A stretch of 64,000 bases of DNA from Whitmania pigra (taxonomy: Eukaryota; Annelida; Clitellata; Hirudinida; Haemopidae), in NCBI GenBank assembly GCA_021613335.1, contig JAJTWR010000284.1, forward strand, positions 1,278,501 through 1,342,500, in the 5' to 3' direction. The notes beneath the pieces are model-generated. The model saw only the letters and a list, made by a program, of their open reading frames with translations, made no database searches and was not told where the DNA came from. The position numbers and the translations under genes are program-made. Position 1 is the stretch's first letter. Every line of letters begins with the position of its first letter. Positions 1 through 19,599 of the stretch are shown one piece after another.

Positions 1-29
1 TATCGACTTGACTAAATAATTCCTTGCAG

Positions 30-237
30 TTCTCCGGACAAGGAAAGACGCAACCAGTCTGTAGTCCACTGCTTGATAGACAAAAAAGAAACCGGCTATG
101 GATTTGCCGAACCATTTTACATCCACAAGCAGCTTGTTGATCTTGTCCTCCATTACAAGGAGACTTCTCTCATTGAGCACAATGACATCCTCAATGTCAC
201 CTTAAAATATCCTGTGTTCTGCAAGGATCAAGTCTAA
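30..237 (+). CDS. PIK3R: PI3-kinase regulatory subunit (p85 family), last coding exon
   Basis: Only the C-terminal 69 residues are in the window. A pyrimidine-rich acceptor ending at base 29 leads into an open frame that stops with TAA at 235-237. The protein is the second half of an SH2 domain, with the diagnostic stretches ETGYGFAEPF, LVLHYKETSLIEHND and LNVTLKYPV. These match the C-terminal SH2 of p85, including the final NVTL-YPV strand, and the protein ends a few residues later as p85 does. In the family this domain binds phosphorylated YxxM motifs on receptors and adaptors and relieves inhibition of the p110 lipid kinase at the plasma membrane. The N-terminal SH2 and inter-SH2 coiled coil must lie upstream of the window. 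Which p85 paralogue it is cannot be told from this exon. Confidence 0.93.
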
Positions 238-1221
238 ATCTTTCCCCATTTTTTCTTGTTTTGTTATAATCTTGAAGCTCCAACCTATTTACTGTCTTTT
301 TACTCCTGCAAATGTTTCAGTTTGTAATTGTTTGACCACTTGAATACAACAGACGAATTTTTACAGGATAAGACCAAACCAATGTATTTGCATTCCATTA
401 TATAAAAATATATATATATATGTAAGCTTAAGAAACATTAGTATTGCTAGGAAGGATGTCTCTTGTTTTGTCATTTAGTCCTATTTGTTAGTATGAATAG
501 ACCTTATTATGTCCACTATGAAAGCCAATTCCTACATTCTTTAGTATTTTTTTCATGTTGCCATTATTTCACTTTATACAATCATGTTGCAAACAGGAAA
601 ATAAATTAGCAAATACTGTGACTTATTTGCCAAGTTTGGGATTACATTAATGATAGGAGTCCTGACTTCTGCCCAAATGGCGATAGCTCACATGGTAGTT
701 GAGAACATAAACTGTTGCTCACACTGACAACTGCCCACGCAGGCTATTGCGCACATCCGGTTACCTATGTGTAACCAGACGTTCTGCAAGTCATTTCAGT
801 GCTTTGGATTACCAGAATTTATTATTTTATTCGTTCGAAGTAATATGTTGCTATATTACCATTTGCCCGCATAATAACTACTCATTCGCTCTTAATAATA
901 GCTACAAATGCCCTTCGTTCACATGGTAGTAATTCAAAACAGCATGGTACAATAAACCACAAGCATTGACAGTGCCAGACGATTGAAACTTCATTCAAAA
1001 GAACAAACTCGACAACATTTATGAAGACACGTGTATTTGAGAAATACAAATATTGGGCTGATAACATTGCAGGCAGTAAGAATTAGGCATCATATTAAAA
1101 TTGATATATTTCAATATGCATGAGAGAATATACTGTTGAATTTCTATAAGAGATTGAGAGCAGTTGCTATCACAAGCCCATATTTCCTAATGAGTGGGCA
1201 TGATAAGGTTGTTCTAGTTGC
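238..1221. other. 3' flank of the p85 gene and gap before GARS
   Basis: No coding exon is visible. A short (AT)n run lies near 404-421 and an AATAAA polyadenylation signal on the plus strand at 600-605, which would give the p85 transcript a 3' UTR of about 380 nt. The two genes converge here. Short open frames around 747-1067 show no family resemblance. Confidence 0.5.
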
Positions 1222-4200
1222 TTAACCGCTTGCTTGCTTCTCAAAGACAGGATACTTGGCCAAGACTGCATCCCAGGTAGTTTTGCCCTCGCACAAATCA
1301 CTGACCAGCTTGGGTAGCTCGGTAATCTAATCGAAAGAAAAACGCATCAAATTCTGATCACAGCACTATGGTAACCCTCCGTAACAAACCTCGGCTCTAA
1401 TTTGCTTCATGGAGTCCCTTTCTCTCAAAGTGGCCGTGTGAGGCGTCTGGTTCACAGTATCGAAATCTACGGTGATTCCAAAAGGTATGGCAATCTGATC
1501 TGTCCTGGCATATCTCCTGCCGATCGAGACACTGCTATCATCCACGTCGTGAGAGACTTTGTAATCCGTGAGCAATTCAGCTGAAAGTAATTTTTGCATT
1601 GATAAAACTGACATGTAATCAACTTCTAAATCCACTAAATATTCTATTTTAACATTTTGGTGAAACACATACACAATTGATCCACGAATGGTTCAAACTC
1701 GGCATTGCCGCTGAGGGGGAGGATCACGCACTTGTATGGGGCAACGGCAGGAGGTAGGGCAAGGTACTGAAATATTGTAAGAAATATTGTTAATTCATAA
1801 TCGATAGTGCAATTCATAAAGACAGACTCACAGTCCTTTGCTCGTCATTCTCACGAATGTGGAAGTTGTGTTCAAATATGACGTACATGATTCTTCCAAT
1901 GCCGAACGATGGCTCAATGACAGAAGGCACAAACTCCTCGGCTAAAATATTCGTATTTGCATTTAGATATTATTTTGAATATGACATTTTATGACAAATA
2001 ATTTTTCGAATAGGCACTTTCTAATCTAATGGCACTCTGCCATTAATGTAGCACCCTTAGCCAAAGGCCGGTTTGCAAACACAACCGTCACAGCTAATGC
2101 TATTATCACCATGTTTAGGAGCAAAATATAATACCACATAATGTTGCATTTACTATAATAACACAGCATCATAACATTCCCAAACAATGTTACTTACTGT
2201 GACACAATCTTGTGGTTTTCTTCACCTCAATCATGTCCTTCTCAATCTCAAACTCCGCCTCTTTAGTCTTGAGAATGTACGACCTAAAGTAAGTAAATAA
2301 GCAAGCTATCAAGCTATGTTCCCTTACGCAAAGAAATAGATGCTCACTTATTTTCAGACAGGTATTCTTCAAGGGATGTGATCTGCTCCTCTGAGAAGTT
2401 TGAGAACTCATCACAAATGACCTTTGCATCTTTCTTGAATTTCTTTCCAGCCAAAGCTGTAAGTTATATTGTTATTTTTAAGCATAAGTACACTTTGAAT
2501 CACGAGATGAATTGTCTCAAACCTTTGTTAACCACAATCTCCATAAACTGCTTCTCAACCTAAAATGATAATTAAAATTTGTAAGCCTTAATCATATTAG
2601 CCTTGAGAACTTTTGTTAGATTTCAACTCTCAAATGCTTACTGGTGTAGGAAGCTTTCTTTCAGCTACAAGTTTGACTCCAGTGGCTTTTGTGTGCTGGC
2701 TCAGATCATAGCATGACCTATCAGCATTTCCAACACACTCCACCCATCCCTGACGTCAATCAAATAATTGTCAATAATTAAATAAGCAATAACAGAATTA
2801 TATTGCGCTGTTTAAATTTTTAAAAATTCAATATCTGATTGTTAAACGTGTGTAAATCTTACATAAGAAGTCTTGCACTCTGCATCCCAGCAGTCGGTAG
2901 CGTAGTGAGCCATCTCGTTCGACATGTGCTGGCGGAACCTCAACTTGTCCTTGTTCACTCCGATCTTTGTGAGGAAGAGGAAAACCCTGGCCAAGAAATA
3001 TCCAAGAGTCTCGTTGTTCACCAAACCCTGCCACGAGACAAATCCAGTTGAGAACATGTGCGATAGGATATTCGAATGGCAACATTTGACAACTTACAGA
3101 TCTCACAGCCTCCCCAATAGTCATCTTTTTGGGCAACTCTCCATCCATCTGGTTGCAGGCAGAGTAGAAGGTCATCTCGGTATTTTCCACAGATTTGAAT
3201 TTCTTGTGAGATTTGTCACGGGGGTCACAGAAGTGTTCGATCTCGGCCATGATGAACTCCCTGGTTTCAAAGACACGCAAGATTTACAACGGCACGAAGA
3301 AAAAGCAATCGCATGAAATGAAACCACGATGGCCAACCTGACTCTAAGCAGACCAGATCTTGGTGATATTTCATTCCTAAATGCATATCCAATCTGTGCA
3401 GCGGCAAAAGGCAGCTTGCCTTTCTTAATATCCAGCAATCCCTTGAAATTAACAAATATACCCTGGGCTGTCTCAGGCCTTAGGAATCTGTAGGTAATCA
3501 ATGCACAATGTGAAATGGCATTAAAAAATCAACAAAAACAAATATATGTTAATACAGACCCCTTGACGAGACCTGTGGGACCAAAGTGAGTGCCAAACAT
3601 CAAATTAAACTCCTGAGGTTCGGTGATGTCGTTGTTTGTGGTCGGGAATTTCATGTCGTACTTCTTTATGGTGTCTTCCATGTCTTGCCTGCTGAATCCG
3701 TCGACCTATTAATTGACAATCATTTACAGGTCGTCCATTTCATCATTAATCAGTTTGCTCGAGTTACTCATCGTATCGTATCGGTCATTCTGAACTCACC
3801 TTAGGGAGGAGATTTTTAATTTCAGTTTTCACTGCTTCGCTGGTTTTGTTATCAGCAAGGAGTTTCTCAAGGTGACCTTAAAACATCAGAGTCCATTTAC
3901 TTTCGGGACTGGTCTTATTTAAATGTTGTTCTCAACAAACCTTCAATGAGGTGATCAGCCCTGAAGCACTCTCCAGTTTTCTTATCCTTTACCATGTAAT
4001 CAGCAAATCTGTCCACGTGGCCAGATGCTCTGATGACAAGAAATAATTTTAGCCAAAGAATTATTCCCCCTAAATCTTATATAATGACACATTATCTCAC
4101 TTCAACACAGGTTCAGGGGTGAGAATGGATGTCTTAACTTCCAGCATCCTCTCATTGAGAATGAAGAATTGTCTCCAGGCCGAGAGGATATTTTCCATCA

Positions 4201-4774
4201 TGGCACATCCGAACGGCCCAAAATCGTAGAGACCAGCAATGCCTCCGTAAATAGAGAATGCTTGATCATAAAAAAATTTCTGCTTCAACAGATCCGCAAG
4301 CTTGGCTTCATCCAGCACATCACCATCCGTTGCCTTGCTCAGCTCCAAAAGCTTAACGTAAACAAAGTATTTAGGTGTTATAGAATGGAAACAATTTACT
4401 ACCAAATGCCCACCTTGTTTTCCAAAACTTTTTTAGCTGCATTCAATTCTGTCACCGCTTTTTTTATATCACTTTCAGGAGCTCCTGTCTCCTTGAGTTT
4501 ACGAACAATATCTCCCTATAAACAAATTATTTATAACTTGAAAACCCAGATCTAAAACCATTAAATAAATTTTGCATTTATTTACCTTTTCCTTAACAAC
4601 ATTCTGAAGAGGAAGCAAATCGTTAGCGTCTCCCTGTGACATTTTATAATCAACAACCGGGGTAAAGCGTTTTGAGAAAAATCTAGTCCGCTCGAAGCTA
4701 CAAACTTTTAATGATGGAGTTGGGACTGACTTACAAATTAGCCTCAAACCAGTAAACAAAAAGCGTACTACCAT
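1222..4774 (-). CDS. GARS1: Glycine-tRNA ligase, cytosolic/mitochondrial, multi-exon
   Basis: Class II glycyl-tRNA synthetase, which charges tRNA-Gly. On the minus strand the first exons encode a basic N-terminal extension, then a WHEP-TRS helix-turn-helix ([20 protein letters not shown]). The catalytic domain follows, with [21 protein letters not shown] and, further on, [14 protein letters not shown] plus [18 protein letters not shown] (motif 2 region). The C-terminal anticodon-binding domain ends [10 protein letters not shown] and stops at 1222-1224. Many short introns interrupt it. There are two in-frame start codons: 4772-4774, giving 44 extra residues that are rich in Arg, Lys, Ser and Phe with almost no acidic residues, like a mitochondrial presequence; and 4640-4642, starting directly before the WHEP domain. 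In many animals one GARS gene supplies both compartments in this way. The identity is certain; exact intron borders were not all worked out. Confidence 0.95.
4640..4642 (-). promoter_or_regulatory. GARS1: Probable second (cytosolic) start codon of GARS
   Basis: In-frame ATG with A at -3 (AAAATGT), a good initiation context. The upstream ATG at 4772-4774 has T at -3, a poor context. This arrangement suits leaky scanning: a minority of long mitochondrial protein and a majority of short cytosolic protein. Confidence 0.7.
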
Positions 4775-5998
4775 GTAATAATCAACGCAACACCGCGGCG
4801 TGGCAGTCTAGTCAATACATAGAAGATGAGTGGTTGACTTTTGGTGGAGCAAATGTTTTTTTTTTTAATTTTAAATTAAAGTTTCTATTTTTATATTAAA
4901 TTTTTTTATAAATATAAATTATTTATTTAAAAATTGCTTTCGCAAAAAATTAAATCATATATATCCAACAACTTAAAGAAACATAACTTTTTCACTGTAG
5001 CATCAAAAATATTTTTGACCAATTGCATCAATTTAAACAAATCTTTATGATATGTCACTATTCTTAGTGCGATAAACTTTGGACGTTTGGACTTTTCCCA
5101 GTGGGACAAACCCTCCTCCAGCTTGATTTCTTACTATGTCTGACGAGAAACTTATCATCAAGTCGAGAGAATGTTTTAGTCACTCCCAAATGACATTCCT
5201 GTTTCTTGCTAGAGTAAACATGTACGATCAATTATTTTTTTTGAAAATATTAACTTAACTTGAGTTTCCAGTGGTTCTTAATAGGGGCGTAGCTAGGGGT
5301 TTGGCGTCCCCACCTCAACATTATTAATTTGGTATCTGGTATCTTCTTGTTACACCACTGACCGCTAATTGGAGGATTGGGCTGGAATCGCTATTTTATT
5401 GTTTTAGTTTAATAGTTTCCTCACCCATAATAAAGAGAACTCTTCTAGAGTTTCCGGAAATGAAACATAAAAGGTTGAAAAGTACTTTTGCAAAGAGCAT
5501 AGTCCAGCGTAGACACAGATATTAGAGTAATTAATATATAACATAACTATTGAAAAATAATTTTAAAAATGATCATCAGGTGATCGAGAGATTGATTGCC
5601 ATATCCTTAAATTATCGTATGTGAACATTCCATCAAACATAAAAGATTTTCGCGTGATTAACATTACACATCATAAATAATAAGAAATTATCATAAAGGA
5701 AAAATTATTTTTGTAATTACAAATTTGTTTCAGCATATTTAGGACCATATTTTATTAAAATCGACAAAAATCACCAAATGGTCATAATGAGATATTGATA
5801 GTGTTGCAATTTATTGGAATTATTTTCTTACAATTTTCAGAGACAAATTATTATATTATCTAAAATGTTTATCTGAAACAATTTGTTTAACAAAAGTCTC
5901 ATCTCTTATATGTGATCGGTTTACTCGTTCGGCAGGCTGTTCATTGCTAGTCATTTCCCTTAATTCGGCAATACTCTTAATTATTCTAAAAGCTGGTC
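4775..5998. other. Divergent intergenic region between GARS and GET3
   Basis: AT-rich DNA holding the promoters of two divergent housekeeping genes. No coding exon is seen. Around 5281-5345 there is a GC-richer fragment (aggggcgtagctagggg) of a style common at the ends of invertebrate DNA transposons, but no partner end or target duplication could be found. Confidence 0.4.
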
Positions 5999-8312
5999 AT
6001 GGACGCTCTGGACCCATCGCTAAAGAATATTATTGAACAAACTTCTTTGAAATGGATATTTGTAGGAGGAAAAGGTGGAGTGGGTAAAACTACATGCAGG
6101 TATGACGATACTGTCACTTGAACACATTACAGTATTCGGCGTAAGTTAATCATAATTTGTATTTATTAGTTGTAGCTTAGCTATTCAGCTGTCTAAAGTT
6201 AGGGAGTCCGTTCTGATCATCTCCACTGATCCCGCTCACAACATATCAGATGCTTTTGACCAAAAGTTTACAAAAGTACCAACCCAGGTCAAAGGGTTCA
6301 CAAACTTATATGCCATGGTATGTTTTATGATACAGCTTTTCATTATTAAACTTTTGCCAATGTGTTCAGGGAATTATTTCGATCACATAATACAATTATT
6401 TAGTTATTAAGTATCCTGTAACATAATTAGATGGTTTTATAACTGAGTCAAACTGGTCAGCATAAAAATATGAGAGTTATTTGTCGACAGCACTACTAAG
6501 ATAGAATGTGATCGAATGTTTTATTTAATTCAAATACAGGATTTTGAATCATACTTAGTCTAAAAACAAATGTTTTTAATTAAGGAAATTGATCCAAATG
6601 TTGGAATTGGAGAATTGCCTGATGAATATTTTGAAGAGCAAAGTAAGAAACATTTAATGAACACAAAAGTTGTAATATTTAGAATTATCTCAATATGCTG
6701 GTCAAAATTGTATTTTGTAAAATATTTTACAAATCAAATTTGTACAAAGGTCATAGTCCTTTATTTTATTGCAAGACCTCCTCTCTGAATTCTTCAGTAT
6801 TTATCTTATTAGTTTAATAGTAAAATTAATCATATTCATATCGCTGTGCCAATAACTCAAATTATTTTACTGGACCATAGATGTTGCCAGCATAGGAAGG
6901 TCAATGATGATGGACATGATGCAGGCTCTACCAGGCATTGATGAAGCCATGAGCTATTCCGAAGTCATGAAGTAAGAGACGTAACGTAACATAACTTGTG
7001 AAGCTGCAATTCGATGCTTTCTTAGAACATGTTTTTGGTGAAACTACACCAGATGCAATTTGCAAACTAAGCTGCCATCTGTCACCATGTTCACATTTTA
7101 ATGTCTGGTGTGCATATCTAATCATTCTAAGCAATTGTCCGATAAATGCAAGTATTTGGTATCAGTGTCTCTTGCAGTCACAATCACTGAACATCACTTA
7201 GTGCAACAAATGCCGACTCAGTGCTTGGCTGCAAAATTTGTCGAACACGTCTGAGATAGAGACTATGAACACTCACGCAAACCGACTCGCTCGACGAAAT
7301 TGTTTGATAAGCACATGCCGACTGCATTAGTCATCGATTCTCATGTCGTTTTTTGAGTTTTCTAAATTCTTTCCTAGGCTTGTGAAGGGCATGAACTTCT
7401 CTGTAGTGGTGTTTGACACAGCACCCACAGGTCACACATTGAGGCTTTTATCTTTTCCCTCGGTTGTTGAGAAAGGTTTGGGAAAGATTCTGAGACTAAA
7501 GAATCACCTCAGTCCATTCATAACTCAGGTATGAGGGAATACTTCAGGTTCCTGATTATGTTACTTAGTTCGATCAACTACGCTGCAGATTGCAACCATG
7601 TTGGGCATGCCCGACATTAACTCCGACGACCTGACCAAGAAGTTCGAGGAAGTCCTTCCGGTGATCAAGCAAGTTAACGAGCAGTTCAAGGACCCGGTCG
7701 GTTATCGTTTAAAAGAATTATTAATCAGTTAATCATAAGTATTTAATTAATCGTTTTGAGCGAGCGTGATCGGCTATTTCCTTGTGGAATGTTAATCTCT
7801 GTCGGATAAATTAATTTATATCTAATTTAAAGTTGCTAGCGGCACATTTGGAGTGAAGGGGACTTTTGTTTTTCAGGATCAGACAACATTTGTTTGCGTC
7901 TGCATAGCAGAATTCCTCTCTTTATATGAAACTGAGAGGCTCGTTCAAGAATTGACGAAGGCAAGAATCGATACTCATAACATTGTAGTGAACCAGTTGG
8001 TGCTGCTAGGCTCAAAAGAGAAGCCTTGCAAGGCCTGCGAGTCCAGGCACAAAATCCAAGCTAAATATCTTGGTCAAGTATGTCACCCTCACGATTTGCC
8101 TTCTAGAACTATTCTTGTTTTTATCAATAGGCCTGATGATACCAAACAATTTTTAATAGATTGAAGATCTTTATGAAGATTTCCACATTACTAAGTTGCC
8201 TCTGATGGAGCACGAAGTCAGGGGCTCGAAGCAGATCCAGAAGTTTTCACGTTTCCTAACCCAACCATTCAACCCTGATGCAGATATTCCAAATGTGATG
8301 GAAGGAAATTAA
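5999..8312 (+). CDS. GET3: GET3/ASNA1 (TRC40) tail-anchored protein targeting ATPase
   Basis: Cytosolic ATPase that receives tail-anchored membrane proteins and delivers them to the ER GET receptor. The protein opens [19 protein letters not shown] and has the deviant P-loop [10 protein letters not shown] within the first 40 residues. It then has [13 protein letters not shown] (switch I), [17 protein letters not shown] (switch II region), the helical client-binding segment with [13 protein letters not shown], and the zinc-binding CxxC in [17 protein letters not shown] that links the homodimer. It ends [16 protein letters not shown] followed by a short tail, with TAA at 8310-8312. About seven exons are visible; the checked borders are in phase (for example [17 protein letters not shown] across the intron ending near 6880). 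Length and motif order match animal GET3. Confidence 0.95.
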
Positions 8313-8447
8313 TTTGAAATTTAATTTCATTCAGTTAGGCAAGTTTTAGCCAATAAAATTGTATGTGAGAAAAACTTGAAATTTAGAAACATCATTTCAA
8401 GCTTAACCAGAAATTGCAAACAAAAGTACATAATGCTTAGCAAACAC
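8313..8447. other. Short tail-to-tail gap, GET3 and PKA
   Basis: Only 135 bp separate the two stop codons. A plus-strand AATAAA lies at about 8353, so the GET3 transcript probably runs close to or into the PKA 3' end. Confidence 0.5.
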
Positions 8448-10491
<2,044 letters not shown>

Positions 10492-10701
10492 TTGAATTAA
10501 GACTCAAACTCAGTTATAAACTAAATTATTTCGGGGAACCGTCCTACGACTCCAAATAACGGCTGATCTCTCCACCAAGACGCCGATGGGCTGGTTGTTT
10601 CGATATTTCTAATTTCCGGTTATCCGATGTTCCGTTTACTTTTTAGGTTAATTACTGAATTAATGATAACAATATTGATGTTTTGTGTTTTATTAAAAAA
10701 A

Positions 10702-11802
10702 TTATTGCTCAGGATTAGAGCTAAAATGCTTTATCAATATGTCATTTTCTTCTCTCAGGCGAGTGTAGCTTTCGTCGGCTAACTTCAGCGTCTGCCAAAA
10801 AAATTAATCGTTAATGACATTGGATTTTGTGCGAGAAATGCATTGTATTTTGTTATCAATAAGTGAATTGAATACTGTGTAAAATTAAAACGATAGCGTA
10901 GCTTAAGCATATAATGAATACAATTGTAAAAAAAACCCAAATAACTTACGTCAGACAAGAGATCAATTTTGCTAGCGAGAATTCCAATTTCGTCATCTTT
11001 TGCTTTCAGCAACATTTTCATATTTTCGAGTTCGTCTTCGTGATTCTGTTCGTATTTAGCCAAGACTTTTAAAGACTTTGTATTAGTGGAAATAAAACGA
11101 TTGTTCATTATTTAAGTAAACCCCATTATCACCAAACACCTACATTTCTTGAATGCAAATTAGGTTCTTAAAATATTCACCAAAAACACATTTTAATTTT
11201 TCCTAGAAAACTTCAAAATAATCAAACTTTGTGCATTTGTCTGTAATCCTTCTGAAGGGCGGAGAAAGCTTCGAGAATAACTGAGCAATGCTGACACTTC
11301 ATTTCTGATGATGTTATATTCTCATCTTTTAGGCGATTTGGCGGAGTGCTCGAACTATGACCAATTTCTGAGTTTGGAGGTTTGGCAGCGCCAAGCTTTC
11401 CAGAACGCAATGTCGGTCCTTGAATCTGAGTATATTCCAAATTAGATGGCGTCGTATAACTCCGTCGTAATTCCGTGTAAGTTTCCGACTTAGTTGAAGG
11501 ATAAATAAATGCTGACTTTCTTTCTGAGGACTCTCGGTCATTAACGTAACAAATTGGAAGAAGTGGTGATTCGTTGAGGGCCGTATTAGACGCTGTGAGT
11601 TCATCGTTGAGCTGAAATTCATTCCCTTGCATGTAATATGATAAAAAAAAGCCATTTCGAAAAAATGCTAGCATCAAACCATTAGGTTATCGAGATCAAG
11701 CTCTCCTATTCCAGTGCTTCGTCTTTTTTCTCGGAGCCTTCTTTTATCCTTTAAAAGAACAGGCTGTTTGCTTTTTCTTAATACTACCTCTTCGCCAGAC
11801 AT
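10702..11802 (-). CDS. PAWR: PAWR/Par-4-like coiled-coil protein
   Basis: Four exons are inferred. The protein starts MSGEEVVLRKSK and has the basic block KDKRRLREKRRSTG. This closely matches the selective-apoptosis (SAC) core of Par-4, which in mammals carries a nuclear localisation signal and the PKA-phosphorylated Thr in the RRST site. A low-complexity middle of about 130 residues rich in Ser, Thr, Asn and Pro follows, containing a CxxC (MKCQHC). The C-terminus is a coiled coil: ENMKMLLKAKDDEIGILASK, IDLLSD, then after a phase-0 intron TLKLADESYTRLREENDILI. It stops with TAA at 10702-10704. Heptad spacing and the EIGxL...KIDLL pattern resemble the Par-4 leucine-zipper end. In mammals Par-4 binds atypical PKC and WT1 and promotes apoptosis; that role is not established here. 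Identification rests mainly on the RRST block and the coiled coil. Confidence 0.78.
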
Positions 11803-12979
11803 GTTCTTTGAAGTTTTTTTTTTCAATAGACAATTAGTGGTTATTACACAGATCCAGGTCTTCTTAACCACTATAAATAATTGTTATGTTATGTTAGCTA
11901 CAGCATTATCAAAGACAAATATAAACCGTCTTCACATACCAAATCCACAAGCAAAATTTAACTTAAGTTCTAATCTATCTTTACTTAAAATCACTGGAAC
12001 CGACTGCCACAAATAAGAATTAATGAGCCTTCTAAACTTCTATGCAAACTTTTAGAGCGCATGGCCACAGTCTGACACGAAGGCATTCAAAGCTGTTAGG
12101 TGACTCACATTTCATTAGTTCTAATTTGAACGATCGATTACCTTTGGAATTTTTGACTTTTAGAGCTCTTTCAGAGATATTGGTCCTCTTGACACACATA
12201 ATCTGACCAACGCATAGATGTAAATTATATATGTCGTGGTTAATTAGTCATGCAATATAGCTTTTGAATTATGCACGAATGAGATAAAAATGAACAGTCC
12301 ACTAGAACAATCGAAGCTCGCTTTCTATTGCTCTCGTCACTCATAAATTAACATACCGATATCACATGTCCTCTCTTTGCACCTTTGCAGAAATAGCTTA
12401 TGATTCTATTCGGGCTGGTTCTACATTTTCTCTTTGTCTATCTAGAGACCTCACTATTAAGCAGCCAAATATTTTGAAAATATCATCTTTCGCCATTCGA
12501 CGTTTGACCTTAAAGCATTTTTAAATTATGTCGCTGATAAATTATACACTTTCATTAGAAATTTTTAATATTTTGAAAATTTTATGTTTATAATAAGACG
12601 AGATGAAAAGTCAAATGTAATTAACTTTTATCGAAACTTGTGACTGTCTCATCTGTATTTGTTGTAGTGTCTGGTTATCGCATTTGATCGTTCTACCTAG
12701 ATTTTTGCATCTTTATTTGTGATTTATAACATGCAATTCCAATGAAAAGGTCTGCGTATTTTTTGATTAACAAGTGACTTTATACTAATTAAAGTGATAA
12801 GTTTAAAGACGCACAATCATAATGCAATGCAACTACTAACGGTTTTACTACTAAAAAATTTTCTTGGCACCAATGGTTACACTTTAGAAAAGCGATAGGA
12901 ATAATGTATGCGCAACGATTGCAAACTTGAGCTAATAAACATTTTTATGAAAATTCGAGTACATATTACCTTTAATCAG
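11803..12979. other. Divergent intergenic region, PAWR and RABGAP1
   Basis: AT-rich sequence between two divergent genes. No coding exon, RNA gene or obvious repeat family is seen. A pyrimidine-rich acceptor directly precedes the ATG at 12980, so at least one 5' non-coding exon of RABGAP1 probably lies in this interval. Confidence 0.4.
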
Positions 12980-19040
<6,061 letters not shown>

Positions 19041-19599
19041 ACCAGATACTGACCAATGCACAAGAGCCCTCGCTGGGGGATTTCCATTCACAACTTTTCA
19101 TTGTTCATTACTTGCAATCTGCGTTGTCGTTATTGTCACGTCATTGCTAGCTACTAGTCACGTCAATGTGTCCTAAAATGGTTGTCTTTGCCAGTTTACC
19201 GTCGAGGTTACAGCACAACATTGGATACCATTTGTACCACTTATTCTTCCGAGCACGTACTTGCATATCTGCCTCTTATAATCGAACTCACATGGTAAAA
19301 TCGTAGAATAACCAAATCGATCCTTTAATGTGCTTCATCTTGAATCAATAAATGTAGCACAGTATAACATGACAACACAGCACTAACAAGGAATTAATAG
19401 TTAATATTTACATAACCACACGAATGGTACAGACCTTAGACCCTGTTTCAATAAATAATACATTGGAAAAAAATAAGTTTAAAAGACAGTCAGAATGCCA
19501 TCCAAAGATATGATCCGTATAAAATTAAAATTTCCGCAAACTTCTTTTTAAAAGGTACAAAAAATATTACAAAAGAACTCTATCCAAAAAACCCTTTGA
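19041..19599. other. Tail-to-tail gap, RABGAP1 and SKP2
   Basis: 3' UTR sequence of two converging genes; AATAAA signals on the plus strand occur near 19348 and 19451. No coding potential. Confidence 0.5.

Noticed and set aside
2828..3501. Several plus- and minus-strand frames of 60-150 codons
   Set aside because: They read GARS exons in wrong frames or run through GARS introns.
5281..5345. Possible DNA-transposon fragment (aggggcgtagctagggg)
   Set aside because: No inverted partner or target duplication is visible; kept only as a remark in the intergenic entry.
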